Source: Ruegeria sp. HKCCSA071
GTDB taxonomy: Bacteria; Pseudomonadota; Alphaproteobacteria; Rhodobacterales; Rhodobacteraceae
Assembly (NCBI RefSeq): GCF_017872555.1
Contig: NZ_JAEDOX010000003.1
Location: 62,001-126,000, forward strand
Length of the DNA stretch: 64,000 nt
Reading direction: 5' to 3'
Shown here: positions 61,634 through 64,000 of the stretch, piece by piece
How positions within the stretch are numbered: the first letter of the stretch is position 1
Layout of the letters: each line of letters begins with the position of its first letter
Made by a program: the position numbers and the translations under genes
Notes under the pieces: generated by a model
The model's database searches: none
What the model was told of the DNA's origin: nothing
Seen by the model: the letters and a program-made list of their open reading frames with translations, nothing else

Positions 61634-63310
61634 TTAGAACAAGCCCTCAATCTCACCTGCGTCATTGAGGCAGATGGTTTCCGCGGCCGGTTTGCGGGGC
61701 AGGCCCGGCATGGTCATGATCTCACCGCAGACAACCACGACAAAGCCCGCGCCCGCGCTCAGGCGGACCTCACGCACCGGAACCGAATGGCCGGTGGGCG
61801 CGCCCCGCAGGCTCGGGTCGGTCGAGAAGCTGTACTGGGTTTTCGCCATGCAGACCGGCAGGTTGCCATACCCCGCAGCTTCCCATTCTTTCAGCTGGGT
61901 GCGGATCTTGTTGTCGGCCAGAACCTCGTCGGCGCGGTAGATGCGCTTGGCGATGGTTTCGATCTTCTCAAACAGCGGCATCTCGTCCGGGTAGATCGGC
62001 GCGAAGTTCGCAGAGCCCCCTTCGACGATTTCCACAACCTTGCGGGCCAGATCGGCGGAGCCCTCCGAGCCCAGCTCCCAATGGCGCGACAGAACCGCCT
62101 CGACCCCATGAGAGGCGCAATAATCCTTCACCGCCTGAACCTCGGCATCGGTGTCGGTGACAAAGTGGTTGATGGCGACAACAACCGGCACACCGAACGA
62201 CTTCACGTTCTCGATATGGCGGCCCAGGTTGGCGCAGCCCGCCTTGACCGCAGCGACATTCTCGGCACCCAGATCGGCCTTGGCGACACCGCCATTCATC
62301 TTCATCGCGCGCACGGTGGCAACCAGAACCACGGCAGAGGGCGCAATGCCCGCCTTGCGGCACTTGATGTTCATGAACTTCTCGGCACCCAGATCGGCGC
62401 CAAAGCCCGCCTCGGTCACCACATAGTCAGCCACTTTCAGCGCAGTCTTGGTCGCGATCACCGAGTTGCAGCCATGCGCAATGTTCGCGAACGGGCCACC
62501 GTGGACAAAGGCCGGGTTGTTTTCCAGCGTCTGCACCAGGTTCGGCTGCATTGCGTCTTTCAGCAGAACGGTCATCGCGCCTTCGGCCTTGATGTCGCGG
62601 CAATAGACCGGCGTCTTGTCGCGGCGATAGGCCACGATGATATCACCCAGACGCTTTTCCAGGTCCTTTAGGTCGTTTGACAGGCACAGGATCGCCATGA
62701 CCTCGGACGCCACGGTGATGTCAAAACCTGTTTCGCGCGGGAACCCGTTCGACACGCCGCCCAGGCTGGCGGTGATCTGGCGCAGGGCACGGTCGTTCAT
62801 GTCGACCACACGACGCCATGCGACCCGGCGGGTGTCGATCTCGCATTCATTGCCCCAGTAGATGTGGTTGTCGATCATCGCCGACAGCAGCGAATGGGCC
62901 GAGGTGATCGCATGAAAATCGCCGGTGAAGTGCAGGTTCATCTCTTCCATCGGAACAACCTGCGCATAGCCGCCACCCGCTGCGCCACCCTTCATGCCGA
63001 AGTTCGGGCCCAGCGAGGCCTCGCGGATACAGATCATCGCGTTCTTGCCGATGCGGTTCAGGCCATCACCCAGACCAACCGTTGTGGTCGTCTTCCCCTC
63101 ACCCGCAGGTGTCGGGTTGATCGCCGTCACCAGCACCAGCTTGCCGTCCTCACGACCCTGCACCGAGTTGATGAACTCCTGGCTCACCTTCGCCTTGTCA
63201 TGCCCATACGGCAACAGATCGTCACTGGATATTCCAAGCTTCGCGCCGATCTCCTGGATCGGCTTCTTATTCGCTTCACGCGCAATTTCGATGTCGGATT
63301 TATAGCTCAT
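61634..63310 (-). CDS. fhs: Formate-tetrahydrofolate ligase
   Basis: Makes 10-formyl-THF from formate, THF and ATP. The 558 residues include the P-loop TPAGEGKT (67-74), [22 protein letters not shown] in parts, the family [20 protein letters not shown] region and the C-terminal [12 protein letters not shown]. Start ATG at 63310; an in-frame upstream extension reads through the leader. With FolD it gives the C1-folate route commonly used by roseobacters for C1 units released from methylated compounds. Confidence 0.96.
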   Translation of the reverse strand: MSYKSDIEIAREANKKPIQEIGAKLGISSDDLLPYGHDKAKVSQEFINSVQGREDGKLVLVTAINPTPAGEGKTTTTVGLGDGLNRIGKNAMICIREASLGPNFGMKGGAAGGGYAQVVPMEEMNLHFTGDFHAITSAHSLLSAMIDNHIYWGNECEIDTRRVAWRRVVDMNDRALRQITASLGGVSNGFPRETGFDITVASEVMAILCLSNDLKDLEKRLGDIIVAYRRDKTPVYCRDIKAEGAMTVLLKDAMQPNLVQTLENNPAFVHGGPFANIAHGCNSVIATKTALKVADYVVTEAGFGADLGAEKFMNIKCRKAGIAPSAVVLVATVRAMKMNGGVAKADLGAENVAAVKAGCANLGRHIENVKSFGVPVVVAINHFVTDTDAEVQAVKDYCASHGVEAVLSRHWELGSEGSADLARKVVEIVEGGSANFAPIYPDEMPLFEKIETIAKRIYRADEVLADNKIRTQLKEWEAAGYGNLPVCMAKTQYSFSTDPSLRGAPTGHSVPVREVRLSAGAGFVVVVCGEIMTMPGLPRKPAAETICLNDAGEIEGLF

Positions 63311-63343
63311 TGGCCGGGGTCCTTGATTGAATACCGTGCAAAA

Positions 63344-63360
63344 CCGACGTCTAACGTCGG
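63344..63360. promoter_or_regulatory. Inverted repeat in the fhs leader
   Basis: CCGACGT-CTA-ACGTCGG is a perfect 7-base inverted repeat 34 bases upstream of the fhs ATG. It could be an operator or a small hairpin; no known family is assigned. Confidence 0.4.
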
Positions 63361-63454
63361 CGCTACGCATTCCATACCCTTGTGTACAATCTGATTAGCC
63401 ATGGATTCCGACATTCTGGCGTCGCGAAGCGTCGTCAGGTCAATTCATCTGTAA

Positions 63455-64000
63455 CTAATCGGAAACCTGCATATTTTCAGGGCTCCAGGCAGGCTGGTCT
63501 GGAACAAAGAGCTTGAGGTGATCGCCCAGTTGAATGCGCCCAGGACGTTCGACCCAGCCCGTGACACCGCGGCGCCCGACGGCAGCAGGTTTGAACCCTG
63601 CACCATACCCCTGATGATCCGCTTCGATTTCGCGACCGGGCAATACGCAGGGTGCGTTTTCCATATCCACAGTAATCGTCAGCCCGTTGACCGCCTGAAG
63701 ACGCGAGGACGGCGGAATGTGCGAGAAATCCGGTATACCTTTCAGCACTATGGATGCGCCGAGATAAGACGGGTCAAGCTGGTCCAGCCCCATGTTCTGC
63801 GCGATCTGCTGCAACTCTTCCAAGGACAGCACCGACAGTTGACGAACATTGCGGATTTCTGTGCCCTTGGGATAGAGGTTCGAGACCCGAACACAGGACG
63901 CACGGCTCAGACCTTCGTGCCGTTCGCCTTTCGCACCCTCAAACCCAAGATCCAACAACTCCACGGGCTTGGCACGCAGCGATCCGCCGGCAGGAACAAG
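63455..64000 (-). CDS. MOSC domain protein, 5' truncated by the window end
   Basis: The frame stays open to base 64000, so the start is outside; 181 codons plus stop are visible. Segments VPAGGSLRAKPVELLDLGFE, GERHEGLSRASCVRV, PKGTEIRNVRQLSVLS and VTGWVERPGRIQLGDHLKLF belong to the MOSC (molybdenum cofactor sulfurase C-terminal) beta-barrel family. The Cys in RASCVRV may be the sulfur carrier. Such proteins use a sulfide-carrying Cys on Mo enzymes. The substrate enzyme is unknown. Confidence 0.8.
   Translation of the reverse strand, partial: LVPAGGSLRAKPVELLDLGFEGAKGERHEGLSRASCVRVSNLYPKGTEIRNVRQLSVLSLEELQQIAQNMGLDQLDPSYLGASIVLKGIPDFSHIPPSSRLQAVNGLTITVDMENAPCVLPGREIEADHQGYGAGFKPAAVGRRGVTGWVERPGRIQLGDHLKLFVPDQPAWSPENMQVSD

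Noticed and set aside
1..64000. tRNA, rRNA, CRISPR arrays, insertion sequences, phage or integrase genes
   Set aside because: Looked for tRNA-like cloverleaf ends, regularly spaced repeats and transposase or integrase motifs; none was seen by eye. Only a covariance-model scan would exclude a tRNA in a gap.

Overview
The window looks like chromosomal core sequence of a marine Roseobacter-type alphaproteobacterium (Rhodobacteraceae, for example the Ruegeria/Phaeobacter neighbourhood). The reasons are the GC-rich coding style, the zwf-edd-eda Entner-Doudoroff operon, an aa3-type cytochrome oxidase assembly cluster, fhs/folD C1-folate genes, a tad/cpa pilus locus, and a family of intergenic hairpin repeats of a kind I associate with this group. 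Species assignment is inference. No rRNA, tRNA, CRISPR array, insertion sequence or prophage was recognised.

Layout. 1-6 kb: the 3' end of valS with a strong terminator, a BenE-type transporter, a crotonase, an exported beta-propeller protein and a HisC-like aminotransferase. 6-15 kb (mostly minus strand): a serine/alanine-glyoxylate aminotransferase, the zwf-edd-eda operon with a LacI-type operator palindrome upstream, then lysC-ptsP. 15-27 kb: metabolic and housekeeping singletons (SDR, DUF1178, Nudix, EcsC, GNAT, flavin reductase, SulP transporter, mtnP, LysE exporter, a small RHH protein, apt, a GlcD-like oxidase, a metallo-hydrolase). 27-34.6 kb (minus strand): ctaC-ctaB-coxF-ctaG-ctaE, a terminator, then the tightly overlapping surf1-thrC-M16 peptidase-GNAT set. 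34.7-42.4 kb (plus strand): tldD behind a perfect FNR-type box, dprA, topA, sodC and scoAB. 42.5-56.2 kb: a lytic transglycosylase and a tad/cpa locus (two Flp pilins, cpaB, cpaC, an OmpA-like lipoprotein, cpaE, cpaF, tadB, tadC, two TPR lipoproteins, a prepilin peptidase and a winged-helix/AAA ATPase). 56.2-64 kb: an Lhr-like helicase with PdeM nuclease, a membrane LytTR regulator, folD-chorismate mutase-fhs and a 5'-truncated MOSC protein.

How the genes work together. Zwf, Edd and Eda take glucose-6-phosphate to pyruvate and glyceraldehyde-3-phosphate, apart from the lactonase step, for which no gene is seen here. CtaB, CtaG, the CoxF-like protein and Surf1 build the haem and copper centres of the oxidase whose subunits II and III are CtaC and CtaE. 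MtnP and Apt together return the adenine of methylthioadenosine to AMP. Fhs and FolD interconvert formate and methylene-tetrahydrofolate. The tad genes make a nearly complete Flp pilus machine (TadE/F/G-type minor pilins are absent from the window), apparently as several transcription units separated by terminators and led by related promoter-like motifs.

The most unusual non-coding signals are: (1) four copies of a 3'-gene double-hairpin element whose stems differ in sequence but keep their pairing; (2) a near-identical 19-bp GG-N10-GC motif before both pilin genes; (3) single clear operator palindromes before the Entner-Doudoroff operon and between ctaC and tldD. I did not find a convincing wholly new multi-gene system. 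The least understood gene is the winged-helix/AAA ATPase at the end of the tad locus.
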